This document shows positions 8,477 through 15,051 of a stretch of DNA of 64,000 nt, one piece after another. The notes under the pieces were generated by a model that saw only the letters and a program-made list of their open reading frames with translations, did no database searches and had not been told where the DNA came from. The DNA is from Bdellovibrionaceae bacterium UBA1609. GTDB lineage: Bacteria > Bdellovibrionota > Bdellovibrionia > Bdellovibrionales > UBA1609. The position numbers and the translations under genes were made by a program. Position 1 is the first letter of the stretch, and each line of letters starts with the position of its first letter. The stretch spans positions 104,519-168,518 of the forward strand of contig DCMZ01000001.1 in the NCBI GenBank assembly GCA_002321895.1. The letters are read 5' to 3'.

Positions 8477-8944
8477 ATGTGTTTAAAAGAAATTAATAAA
8501 AAATTAGAAAAAATAGCTTTCAATAAAACTATTCCATTTTGTTACTCATGTTACAAGGAAGCACCTACAGGAGCTTGTAAAACATGCCACTCTGATGACC
8601 TTATGAGACTCTTGCCTGAATATGGCTGTGAATATGGAACTGATTGGGTAATCAAAAATATACTCGAAGAGAATCTTGAAACTGTTGATATAACTGAAAG
8701 TTTCGAGCAAATGATTGAAGATTGCTATGGCGAAACAACCAAAGTTCGATTTCTTGAAGTTTTGACAGTTGATGTTATGAAAGAGCAAGACCCAATTGCA
8801 TGGGATATTGCTAAATCAGAATATATGGACGGATTAGAGCAAGATGACCAAGTAATTACGTTCGATAATGGATCGAATTATTACTGGTTAAAAGACCTCG
8901 AAATTTTTATCGAAGACAACCTAGAGGCCTATGATGCTATCTAG
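8477..8944 (+). CDS. Small acidic zinc-ribbon protein of unknown function
   Basis: The 155-residue protein has two CxxC pairs near the N-terminus (C22/C25 in FCYSCY and C34/C37 in ACKTCH), a likely zinc ribbon. An acidic remainder of about 115 residues ends with FDNGSNYYW and an amphipathic helix. ATG 8477 is chosen because GGAG lies 9 bases upstream; a longer in-frame reading from 8330 would run through the palindrome and has no protein character. There is no signal peptide or membrane helix. I do not recognise the family with confidence; similar acidic zinc-ribbon proteins occur on mobile elements, but I cannot name a function. It is divergent from the HEPN-like gene, with only the palindrome between them. 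Confidence 0.7.
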   Translation: MCLKEINKKLEKIAFNKTIPFCYSCYKEAPTGACKTCHSDDLMRLLPEYGCEYGTDWVIKNILEENLETVDITESFEQMIEDCYGETTKVRFLEVLTVDVMKEQDPIAWDIAKSEYMDGLEQDDQVITFDNGSNYYWLKDLEIFIEDNLEAYDAI

Positions 8945-9011
8945 TATTAAGAATGATTAGATTTACCTGTTCCCCGTCCTAAGTCCCTGTAAAAAAAGAG
9001 AAAATAAAATC

Positions 9012-9043
9012 TTTACTCCGTTGTGTACTACAGGGTTTATAAT
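9012..9043 (+). promoter_or_regulatory. MerR-type promoter/operator with 20-bp spacer
   Basis: TTTACT (9012-9017) and TATAAT (9038-9043) are separated by 20 bases, the over-long spacing characteristic of MerR-family promoters. An imperfect dyad, CTCC GT...AC AGGG (9016-9035), sits between them as in mer operators. MerR would bind here, repress, and on metal binding untwist the DNA to activate. The expected start of transcription, about 7 bases after TATAAT, coincides with the merR ATG at 9050. Confidence 0.75.
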
Positions 9044-9049
9044 AGACTT

Positions 9050-9460
9050 ATGAAAGAAGAATACACTATTGGAAAATTAGCTAAAGAATCAGGAGTCACT
9101 GTTGAAACCGTAAGGTTTTATGAACAAAAGGGTTTGATAAACCAACCTTCTCCAAAGTCTGGATATCGTAAGTATCCTTATGACGATGTTATCAAAATTA
9201 GATTTGTTAAAAGAGCAAAAGAACTTGGCTTCACCTTAAATGAGGCTAAGGAGTTACTTCAGTTAAGAGTTAAGTCAGATGCTAAGTGTGGACAAGTTAA
9301 ATTAAAGGCAGAACAAAAACTAGAAGATGTTGATAAAAAAATAAAAGACTTGAATAAAATAAAGCGCTCCTTAAAGAGCTTGATTCAAACCTGTTCAAAT
9401 AACGAAAGCTCAACATCCGAATGCCCGATTTTGGAGAGTTTTGAAAAGGATAAGAAATGA
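9050..9460 (+). CDS. merR: MerR-family (mercury-type) regulator
   Basis: The 136-residue protein starts with a MerR winged HTH (YTIGKLAKESGVTVETVRFYEQKGL), followed by GYRKY and a dimerisation coiled coil. Three Cys residues, C80, C115 and C125, lie close to the Hg-binding C82, C117 and C126 of Tn501 MerR; the last loop is one residue longer. This supports Hg(II) sensing. ATG 9050 is the first start with MerR character; the alternative at 9023 would place coding sequence inside the operator. No ribosome site precedes it, and the promoter start point nearly coincides with the ATG, so the message may be leaderless. The stop overlaps the next gene by 4 bases (ATGA). The promoter is its own target, so it is probably autoregulated. 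Confidence 0.85.
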   Translation: MKEEYTIGKLAKESGVTVETVRFYEQKGLINQPSPKSGYRKYPYDDVIKIRFVKRAKELGFTLNEAKELLQLRVKSDAKCGQVKLKAEQKLEDVDKKIKDLNKIKRSLKSLIQTCSNNESSTSECPILESFEKDKK

Positions 9461-10155
9461 TAAATATAGAGTTTATTTTTGATAAGGATTGTCCAAATGT
9501 GCAGGAGACAAGGAGCAATTTAATGAGGGCATTTTCTCGTGCTAAAATCTCTGCTAGATGGAAAGAGTGGGAGCGTAATTCAGTTGAATCACCCGAATAT
9601 GCTAGAAAACATGGATCACCGACAATTTTAATTAATGGAAATGATATTATGGGCGTTGAGCCTATCGATGGTGCTAATTGCTGTAGGCTCTATGAAGGAG
9701 CTGGTGTACCTTCTGTAAATCTAATTGTCGCTAAAATGAAAGATGCCAGCTTTTCATTTAGTAAAAACAATAATAAGTTCTTTGGTTTCTTAGGAACTGT
9801 CTCTATTGGACCTTATGTAGGTACCGCTTTTTTAGCAAAAGCAAGCTGTCCACTTTGTTACCCTGCCATAGCAGGATTTCTCTCAAGTATTGGCCTGGGA
9901 TTTTTGTTTAAAGGAGCATATTTTTATATTTTAATGTCTGCTTTTCTTGGCATTGCCTTATTCGGACTTTGGTACAAGGCTAATTTAAGAAGAGGTTATA
10001 CTCCACTGTATACTGGAATAGCTGGCTCTACTATTGCTCTTGTATTTCATTATTTACAATATGAATATCTTTTTTACCTTGGAATAGGGATATTAATTTT
10101 TGCTTCTGTCTGGAACCTCATTCCAAAGAAGCAAGATTGTATAAACTGTAATTAA
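9457..10155 (+). CDS. Thioredoxin-like / MerC-like membrane fusion, predicted mercury transporter
   Basis: The 232-residue protein has a thioredoxin-like N-terminal half (DCPNV with C12; GSPTILINGND with a cis-Pro-type loop; C75/C76) and a membrane half with about four hydrophobic helices. The first helix begins with a vicinal-type pair, SCPLCYPAIAG (C131/C134), as in MerC/MerT Hg(II) uptake proteins. The C-terminus has a further DCINC pair (C228/C231). A chain of Cys pairs could hand Hg(II) between periplasm, membrane and cytoplasm. It overlaps merR by 4 bases and is the second gene of the operon. The combination of thiol-redox domain and MerC-like channel in one chain is inferred from motifs; substrate specificity is inferred from merR. 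Confidence 0.7.
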   Translation: MINIEFIFDKDCPNVQETRSNLMRAFSRAKISARWKEWERNSVESPEYARKHGSPTILINGNDIMGVEPIDGANCCRLYEGAGVPSVNLIVAKMKDASFSFSKNNNKFFGFLGTVSIGPYVGTAFLAKASCPLCYPAIAGFLSSIGLGFLFKGAYFYILMSAFLGIALFGLWYKANLRRGYTPLYTGIAGSTIALVFHYLQYEYLFYLGIGILIFASVWNLIPKKQDCINCN

Positions 10156-10170
10156 AAAAGGGAGGTTTAT

Positions 10171-10425
10171 ATGTCTAACAAAGTAGAAGTTTTCAGTGCA
10201 GGATGTCCTGCTTGTGAAGGTACAATTCGTCTAGTGAACGAAGTCGCATGTGATAATTGTGAAATTAGCATCCTTGATATGAGCAATGAAGATGTTTCTA
10301 ATCGAGCTAAGAAGCTAGGAATCTCTAGGGTTCCTGCTGTAGTTGTAAATGGTAAATTAGCTGATTGTTGCCAAGCTAAAGGTCCAACGGAAGATGAACT
10401 AAAAGCTGCCGGTATAGGTAGCTAG
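10171..10425 (+). CDS. Small thioredoxin/glutaredoxin-like protein of the mer operon
   Basis: This 84-residue cytoplasmic protein has a glutaredoxin-like fold. It starts with a beta strand, then GCPACEG (C12/C15), CDNC (C27/C30), a cis-Pro turn RVPAVVVNG and a DCC pair (C66/C67). Six Cys in 84 residues suggest a thiol carrier of metal rather than a simple redox protein. A strong GGGAGG ribosome site precedes the ATG, 15 bases after the MerC-like gene. It is the last gene of the operon before a strong terminator. No mercuric reductase gene follows, so detoxification would have to be completed elsewhere or by efflux. Confidence 0.75.
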   Translation: MSNKVEVFSAGCPACEGTIRLVNEVACDNCEISILDMSNEDVSNRAKKLGISRVPAVVVNGKLADCCQAKGPTEDELKAAGIGS

Positions 10426-10450
10426 TGTACATTTACTTTTAGTGAAAAAG

Positions 10451-10487
10451 AGAAGTGGCATTTCTCTATGCCACTTCTCCACTTTTT
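10451..10487. terminator. Bidirectional rho-independent terminator
   Basis: AGAAGTGGCA (10451-10460) and TGCCACTTCT (10469-10478) form a perfect 10-bp stem with an 8-base loop. A T-run follows on the plus strand (10483-10487) and an A-run precedes the stem, so it can stop both the mer operon and the convergent antitoxin transcript. Its left loop overlaps the higA stop at 10466. Confidence 0.85.
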
Positions 10488-10777
10488 ATTTCGACACTCA
10501 TTTTTATTTTTAGATTGAATACTTGCTCAATGTATTTCACTAGATTATCAGTGCTCCACTTACGACGTTTGTTTACAAAATCTGATACATAAGAAATAGA
10601 GATTTCAGCCTTTTCTGCAAAAGCTTGAAGCCCCATAGATTTGATAGATTCTATTAAAGCGTCTTCTAAAGATAAGCCCTCATTGTTAATTAAATTTGTA
10701 ATATAAGCTTGAGCGAAGCCAATATCTTCAAATTCCCTTGCTACTAATTCATTAAAGTCTTTATGTCTATTTGCCAT
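10466..10777 (-). CDS. higA: HigA-like HTH antitoxin
   Basis: The 103-residue protein has a central XRE-type HTH (MGLQAFAEKAEISISYVSDFVNKRRK), typical of antitoxins paired with HigB/RelE-like toxins. The ATG at 10777 is preceded by GGAGGAATT, which decides the start against a longer upstream reading. It overlaps the toxin gene by 11 bases and is second in the operon, the inverted toxin-first order of higBA. The N-terminal part is expected to bind and neutralise the toxin, and the HTH to bind the promoter operator. Family assignment by motif and context is good; the name higA is by analogy. Confidence 0.8.
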   Translation of the reverse strand: MANRHKDFNELVAREFEDIGFAQAYITNLINNEGLSLEDALIESIKSMGLQAFAEKAEISISYVSDFVNKRRKWSTDNLVKYIEQVFNLKIKMSVEIKSGEVA

Positions 10778-11087
10778 AATTCCTCCAATACTCCTTTGCT
10801 TTATCAATGTCACGACTTTGAGTTTTCTTGTCACCGCCAACTAAAAGAATAATGATCTCATCACCATCTTCAGCAAAGTAAACTCTATAACCTGGGCCGT
10901 GAGTTATTTTAATTTCAAAAATCCCATCTTTTAAAGCTTTGATGGATTTTTTTGCTCCTCCAGTTGCAACTCTTTGAACAAATCTAACGACAATTGCTCG
11001 GCTTAAATTGTCTAATTTCTTGAGCCAATCCTCAAAGGGGGAGTCTCCGTTTTCCAGTGTGTAATAAATAATTTTCTTGTTAATCAT
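10767..11087 (-). CDS. higB: HigB/Gp49-like toxin of the RelE superfamily
   Basis: The 106-residue basic protein shows the RelE/HigB (phage Gp49-like, addiction-module killer) pattern: FEDWLKKL near the N-terminus, IKALKDGIFEIKI, GYRVYFAEDGDEIIILLVGGDKKTQ in part (GYRVYFAEDGDEIIILL), then a C-terminal helix with AKEYW. Members of this superfamily generally cleave mRNA on the ribosome. It lies directly before its antitoxin with an 11-base overlap. A consensus promoter with a palindromic operator sits just upstream. Such modules stabilise mobile elements, which agrees with the AT-rich island around it. Confidence 0.85.
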   Translation of the reverse strand: MINKKIIYYTLENGDSPFEDWLKKLDNLSRAIVVRFVQRVATGGAKKSIKALKDGIFEIKITHGPGYRVYFAEDGDEIIILLVGGDKKTQSRDIDKAKEYWRNYGK

Positions 11088-11103
11088 CCTTAATCCTTTT
11101 TAT

Positions 11104-11132
11104 AAAATACGCTATTTGGCGTAGTTTGTCAA
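11104..11132 (-). promoter_or_regulatory. higBA promoter with embedded operator
   Basis: On the minus strand TTGACA (11127-11132) and TATTTT (11104-11109) are separated by 17 bases. The inverted repeat TACGC-N6-GCGTA (11108-11123) lies between and partly over the -10 box, where an antitoxin would block RNA polymerase. Confidence 0.8.
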
Positions 11133-11153
11133 GGTTTAACTTTAAGTCCCTAT

Positions 11154-11187
11154 AATCAGGGAAGAAATGTGACATTCTTCCCTGATT
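11154..11187. repeat. Perfect 13-bp inverted repeat (hairpin)
   Basis: AATCAGGGAAGAA (11154-11166) and TTCTTCCCTGATT (11175-11187) pair perfectly around an 8-base loop. It lies downstream of the minus-strand gene at 11204 and upstream of the higBA promoter. No T-run follows on either strand, so it is not a canonical intrinsic terminator; it may still attenuate or bind a protein. Confidence 0.6.
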
Positions 11188-11203
11188 GATGTGCATATTC
11201 TCT

Positions 11204-11554
11204 CTAAGCATTTGTCCGAACTTTCAGCCTAGAATGTTCATTAATGAATTCGGCAAGTTGACCAATGTAGAGCATTTCTTTCCATTTACTCTCAGAAATT
11301 TTGCCTTTTTTCTTTTCCCAAAGCTTCTTCAATCTACGATCTTCATGTTCCCATGTTATAGATTCTAGCTGTAGTGCTTTGATGTCTTCATTTGTCACAT
11401 TTGTAACTAAGTGATGAATGATTTTGTCGGAGGTAATTTTTCCGCAATCTTCATTTTTGTTAATCTTTGTTAATAAATTTTGTAGCAAAGCTTTAGTTTC
11501 GTTTTTAACTCTTAGAGAGTTGTAAGTAACATTCTTGTTTTCTTTTTTAGACAT
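11204..11554 (-). CDS. Small basic protein of unknown function at island edge
   Basis: The 116-residue, Lys-rich, apparently all-helical protein starts MSKKENKNVTYNSLRVKNET. The ATG at 11554 follows CGGAGGCAAG, an excellent ribosome site. The first 40 residues could form a ribbon-helix-helix (a short strand NVTYNSLRVK followed by two helices), the fold of many plasmid partition and mobilisation proteins, but this is a guess. A later WEHEDRRLKKLWEKKKGK stretch is strongly charged. There is no membrane helix or signal peptide. About 90 bases upstream are three 9-bp tandem repeats that could be its operator. I do not recognise the family. Confidence 0.6.
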   Translation of the reverse strand: MSKKENKNVTYNSLRVKNETKALLQNLLTKINKNEDCGKITSDKIIHHLVTNVTNEDIKALQLESITWEHEDRRLKKLWEKKKGKISESKWKEMLYIGQLAEFINEHSRLKVRTNA

Positions 11555-11641
11555 TTCTTGCCTCCGTTGTTTATTGCTAAAAATAGCGACTAATAAAGGC
11601 TTTTTGAGCAGGCTAAATATGGGGAATAAACTGGTAAAACT

Positions 11642-11668
11642 TCTCACGACTCTCACGACTTTCACGAC
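11642..11668. repeat. Three tandem 9-bp iterons
   Basis: TCTCACGAC, TCTCACGAC and TTTCACGAC follow each other without gaps. A second, looser repeat (TGTGAAAAGA-type words) follows to about 11708. Tandem 9-bp repeats upstream of a small basic protein gene suggest an autoregulatory operator or a remnant replication or partition site. Confidence 0.6.
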
Positions 11669-11965
11669 TGTTTTTGTGAAAAGACGTTAAAAGATGTGAA
11701 AAGAAATGAAATGACTAAAACGCTGAAATACTCATTAACACTACTATCTCATTGATTTAATTAGTTGTTCAATAAGTCGGGTCTATACATCGGGGAGTTC
11801 GGGCATATACCCAAACTACTCCGTTTCCCGTAATGGTGCCAGACTTCAGCCCCTGAAAGCATCGCAGCAAAGTTTAATGAACGTCACTTTTTAGAATTGT
11901 ATTGCAACACTTCAATAAAAAATGTCTGCAACCCTATTTTCGGTCCGTCGACCTCTATACTCCCA
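11669..11965. other. Non-coding junction between AT-rich island and chromosome
   Basis: No credible gene is seen. The stretch contains an imperfect hairpin (GGAGTTCGGG...CCCAAACTACTCC, about 11794-11822) and a GTCAC-NN-TTTAG motif at 11883-11894 that recurs twice nearby. Base composition changes around here. No tRNA gene, integrase or clear attachment repeat is present. Confidence 0.4.
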
Positions 11966-11988
11966 ACAAAAAAGGGCCAAATGGCCCT
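11966..11988 (-). terminator. Rho-independent terminator of the 12.0-14.2 kb minus-strand operon
   Basis: On the minus strand AGGGCCA-TT-TGGCCCT (11973-11988) is followed directly by a T-run (TTTTTTGTT). It stands 32 bases beyond the stop of the secreted-protein gene. Confidence 0.85.
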
Positions 11989-12019
11989 CTTCCTCGAATA
12001 AAATGTGATCAACAAATCA

Positions 12020-13405
12020 TTATTCGTAACATCTATACCTATGATACAAATCCAAATCCTCAAATGCCTCTTTAGATTCGTCACCAGTTTTTTCGAAATA
12101 GTATTTAGCATAGGCAAAGTCTGTGCATGACGAACTAGATTCATCAGCCACAACTGTATCTGTAAAATGACGAATGATTGTCCTGCCAATCAAAGGATGT
12201 GCTATTCCAGAAAACAAGTTATAGTATCTTAATACCGAGCTAAAAATATGCCCACTACAACTCCATTGCATGTTCGGAAATTCAGTTCTTTTTGCTAGAA
12301 CACAAGTTTTAACGATTTCACTAAAGCCCTTTGCAAACTGATTCCTGTCATTAAAATTGTATTCGATATTATTTCTTAGCAGAATATTTAAAAACGGTAT
12401 ATTAAGTTGGTGATAGAATCTTGGAGCTACCATTCTGCTTGTAGCCGCAGCTTCAAAAATGTTTAGATGTTTGTCCTTAAGAACCGTTAGGCCATCAAAA
12501 TCACCGTCATAATACCTCGCGATACCTCCGAAAATGGCAGTGACATACCTCAACTCCTCATAACTGTCAGGAGCTTTTAAGCTATCCAATAAATACTCTT
12601 TTAAAGCGGAATCTAGCCTATGAGGGTTCTTCTTAAAAAGTTCTTCAACAATTTTTACTTTCAGTCCCACTAGAAAGGTATTTTTTAGCGCTTCAAAGTT
12701 TTTGACATAACCTTGATCCGGAAATGTTTTTACGAGAACCTCAACAATTCCGTTCGAAATGTGTTTCATATTCTGTACGATTCCATATTCGCTAATTACT
12801 GGCTCTGGTATATCGTAAAAACGCCAATTAGATCTGCCATTGGGTTTCATTTTGTTTACATGCAAAAGGCCATTAAATAACCTCGTGGCAATTGAGTTTG
12901 TATATCCTATTTTGAAAAGTTCCTCATAGATCAATTCATGAATAATCAAGGCACCTTTATTTGCCGAATCCAATTTTCCCCACAAACCTTCATCAATTTG
13001 AATTCTGCCGTCACCCTGATTGGAAGCCACTTGCTCTAAATAGCAATTATCCGGCAGAATGCCATGTTCAGAATCATCGATATCTTCAAGATCTTCGACA
13101 AAATCAATTCGTGAACTAAACTCCAAAATCTTTCGAGTCAATATTGGATGAGCCTGCCATTCGATGAGTCGGTCTAATTGATAGATGGCGTTTTCTTCCG
13201 CTGAAAGCTCACCCTCAGGAAGCCGTAACTCGAATTGGTATTTATCCTGTATCTCAAAAAGATCTAACAACTCGGTTGTCTCACTTGCTGATCCCGCATT
13301 ACATACGACAACATCTCCACCATTTGCTGCTCCATCCGCGCCTAGTGAACTAACACTAAATAGCAAAGATAACGTCAGTGCTAATACCCCGGTTTTTTTA
13401 TTCAT
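12020..13405 (-). CDS. Secreted protein of the Bdellovibrio GGDVVVC/HExxY type, unknown function
   Basis: The 461-residue protein has a clear signal peptide (MNKKTGVLALTLSLLFSVSS, cleaved near SLGADG). The mature N-terminus NGGDVVVCN is one I associate with many exported proteins of Bdellovibrio relatives. Around residue 150 it has GALIIHELIYEEL; the HExxY replaces the HExxH of zinc proteases, so a degenerate protease-like fold is possible but unproven. The rest is helical without recognisable domains. The ATG has a strong GAGGGGGAG ribosome site. It begins 11 bases after the stop of a DUF4423 regulator gene, so the two are almost certainly one operon, ending at the terminator at 11966-11988. 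Confidence 0.65.
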   Translation of the reverse strand: MNKKTGVLALTLSLLFSVSSLGADGAANGGDVVVCNAGSASETTELLDLFEIQDKYQFELRLPEGELSAEENAIYQLDRLIEWQAHPILTRKILEFSSRIDFVEDLEDIDDSEHGILPDNCYLEQVASNQGDGRIQIDEGLWGKLDSANKGALIIHELIYEELFKIGYTNSIATRLFNGLLHVNKMKPNGRSNWRFYDIPEPVISEYGIVQNMKHISNGIVEVLVKTFPDQGYVKNFEALKNTFLVGLKVKIVEELFKKNPHRLDSALKEYLLDSLKAPDSYEELRYVTAIFGGIARYYDGDFDGLTVLKDKHLNIFEAAATSRMVAPRFYHQLNIPFLNILLRNNIEYNFNDRNQFAKGFSEIVKTCVLAKRTEFPNMQWSCSGHIFSSVLRYYNLFSGIAHPLIGRTIIRHFTDTVVADESSSSCTDFAYAKYYFEKTGDESKEAFEDLDLYHRYRCYE

Positions 13406-13416
13406 AATCTCCCCCT

Positions 13417-14238
13417 CTAATTCTTCGTTAATGAAAAAAGTTGAATGTTAAGTTGATAGGTTTCGTTAGATTGAAAAGGCTCCGCTTCATATTTCTGAAT
13501 AAAGCTATCTACCATCTCACGGAGCTCTTCCCTTGCTTTCTTGAATTGATCCGCTTTCAAGTTAAAACACAAACTACTATACTCCCTCATATCCACAGAC
13601 TGAGCGCCGATAGCATCCTTAGCCTCGTCACACATTCGCTTGTGATAGTCCTGAATAATGTTGGAGGGTATATCGGGCTTACTTCTCACATGTTTGTTAA
13701 CTTTAATGAGCTTGTCTTCAGATGTTTTTTCTAAAAGCTTTAGATCAATTAAATTTTCAATTATTGATTTTATCTCGGACTCAGTGGTTTTCCAGGCGAG
13801 TTTAGATTTTATGAATTTAGTGCAATTTTTGAAATCTTTCCTCTCCGTCATTGTGCGGATGATGGAATGAAGTGGGTTCATAAAAAACTTATAGTACTGA
13901 ATATCTAGTATCTTTACTCCATCTTTGCTTGGCCTCATTTCTTTCAATCGATCATAGTAAGTCAAGGATTGCTCCGGCGAATGAGACTTTTCCAAATCAA
14001 CCAGAGTTTCGAAATACAAGCCTTCTTTTGCACTCAATCTCATAGATTTAATTAGGTTGGGAATATACTTTTTGGGAATGGAGCGATTTCCCGCAAGCAC
14101 CTGCTGCAAAGGTCCATGATGCTTCATCCCCATTTGGGCTGCCCAAGACCGTATCGAAAAAGAAGGATTATTCCTTTTCTTTTTTTGGTAATAATCATTA
14201 AGTAACGATGTCGTATCAGTATAGAAGTAAATCGACAT
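13417..14238 (-). CDS. TIGR02147/DUF4423 family HTH protein
   Basis: The 273-residue protein fits the TIGR02147 family. The N-terminal 60 residues have the FSIRSWAAQMGMKHHGPLQQVLAGNRSIP segment in part (RSWAAQMGM...GPLQQVLAGNR), an HTH of this family. YYKFF, ESEIKSIIENLIDLKLL and a C-terminal DUF4423-type half with MREYSSLCFNL follow. The family is known mainly from Fibrobacter and Bdellovibrio relatives and is thought to contain transcription factors. A GGGGGATGG ribosome site supports ATG 14238. It is directly followed by a secreted-protein gene in the same operon, the common arrangement for this family, so control of that gene is likely. No function has been demonstrated to my knowledge. 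Confidence 0.75.
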   Translation of the reverse strand: MSIYFYTDTTSLLNDYYQKKKRNNPSFSIRSWAAQMGMKHHGPLQQVLAGNRSIPKKYIPNLIKSMRLSAKEGLYFETLVDLEKSHSPEQSLTYYDRLKEMRPSKDGVKILDIQYYKFFMNPLHSIIRTMTERKDFKNCTKFIKSKLAWKTTESEIKSIIENLIDLKLLEKTSEDKLIKVNKHVRSKPDIPSNIIQDYHKRMCDEAKDAIGAQSVDMREYSSLCFNLKADQFKKAREELREMVDSFIQKYEAEPFQSNETYQLNIQLFSLTKN

Positions 14239-14401
14239 TAACCATCCCCCAAACAGCTAAATAGATTGCAGCGAACATACGTTTATCATCACCAAGTAGC
14301 AACTCATTATATACAAAGTGGATTTAAAATGTGCCACTCCAACCAAAAGTGACAATTGAGAGACTCTTTCAACCAAGTCCTGATAGTTTAGTCGGTGAAT
14401 C

Positions 14402-14440
14402 GTCACCGTTTAGCACTGCAGTGCCCCGCTAAAAAGTGAC
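14402..14440. repeat. 39-bp hairpin repeat, copy A
   Basis: GTCAC-CG-TTTAGC (14402-14414) pairs with GCTAAA-AA-GTGAC (14428-14440), a 5-bp plus 6-bp stem with one internal mismatch and a loop ending GCACTGCAGTGC-like. A related copy lies at 15052 and a half copy at 11883. It sits between the grpB stop and the DUF4423 gene start. Confidence 0.55.
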
Positions 14441-14450
14441 TAACACCTAG

Positions 14451-14996
14451 TCATTGTTTCCAGCCGGTCACCTTGGCCCATTCAATGGCATTCAAAATGA
14501 TTAGATCACAAACAGGGTCTTTTATATCGTAATAAGCCTCAATGTTTTCTGGGAAATATTTAGAAAGTTGTGTCTTAATTTCTCCGTATGTTTCTCTGGC
14601 CTCTGCGTTACTACGCAAAAAATCCCTAAATAAAATAGGATACTCCTGATTGAAACAACCTAACTTCCTAACATGTAAATTAATTTTTGGGTCTTTCCCT
14701 TTGTAATATCGTTTTTCAAGTTCTTCATCGGACAATGTCATTCCTGGAGGGCAATGATCTTGCCTAATATCTGTAGACTCAAATCCAATCTGATTGAGGG
14801 CTGCTTCTATTGGTGCATCTAAAGATCTAACAGTGATTTGAATATCAATAACATCTTTAGCTGCTAACCCAGGAACACTTGTTGATCCAATATGGTGAAT
14901 GGCCACTATATCCTCTGACATAGCATCACTAATTTTCTCTTTTAAGTCTTCGAACTCTTTTGGCCAACGGTCTTGATAAGGAACTATTTTTATCAT
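14451..14996 (-). CDS. GrpB/UPF0157 nucleotidyltransferase-like protein
   Basis: The 181-residue protein matches the GrpB (UPF0157) family. It shows PYQDRWPKEFEDLK at the N-terminus, then IHHIGSTSVPGLAAKDVIDIQI, the family signature with the nucleotidyltransferase-like GS...D.D arrangement (in part HIGSTSVPGL and KDVIDIQ). NLHV and LFRDFLRSN come later. Length is typical (170-180). The biochemical role is unsettled; the fold belongs to the polymerase-beta-like nucleotidyltransferases. It stands alone on the minus strand between two copies of a small hairpin repeat. Confidence 0.85.
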   Translation of the reverse strand: MIKIVPYQDRWPKEFEDLKEKISDAMSEDIVAIHHIGSTSVPGLAAKDVIDIQITVRSLDAPIEAALNQIGFESTDIRQDHCPPGMTLSDEELEKRYYKGKDPKINLHVRKLGCFNQEYPILFRDFLRSNAEARETYGEIKTQLSKYFPENIEAYYDIKDPVCDLIILNAIEWAKVTGWKQ

Positions 14997-15051
14997 TATA
15001 AATCTCTTGTTTTTGATTTACATTTTTAGCATATTATAGTGTTTTGAAGAC

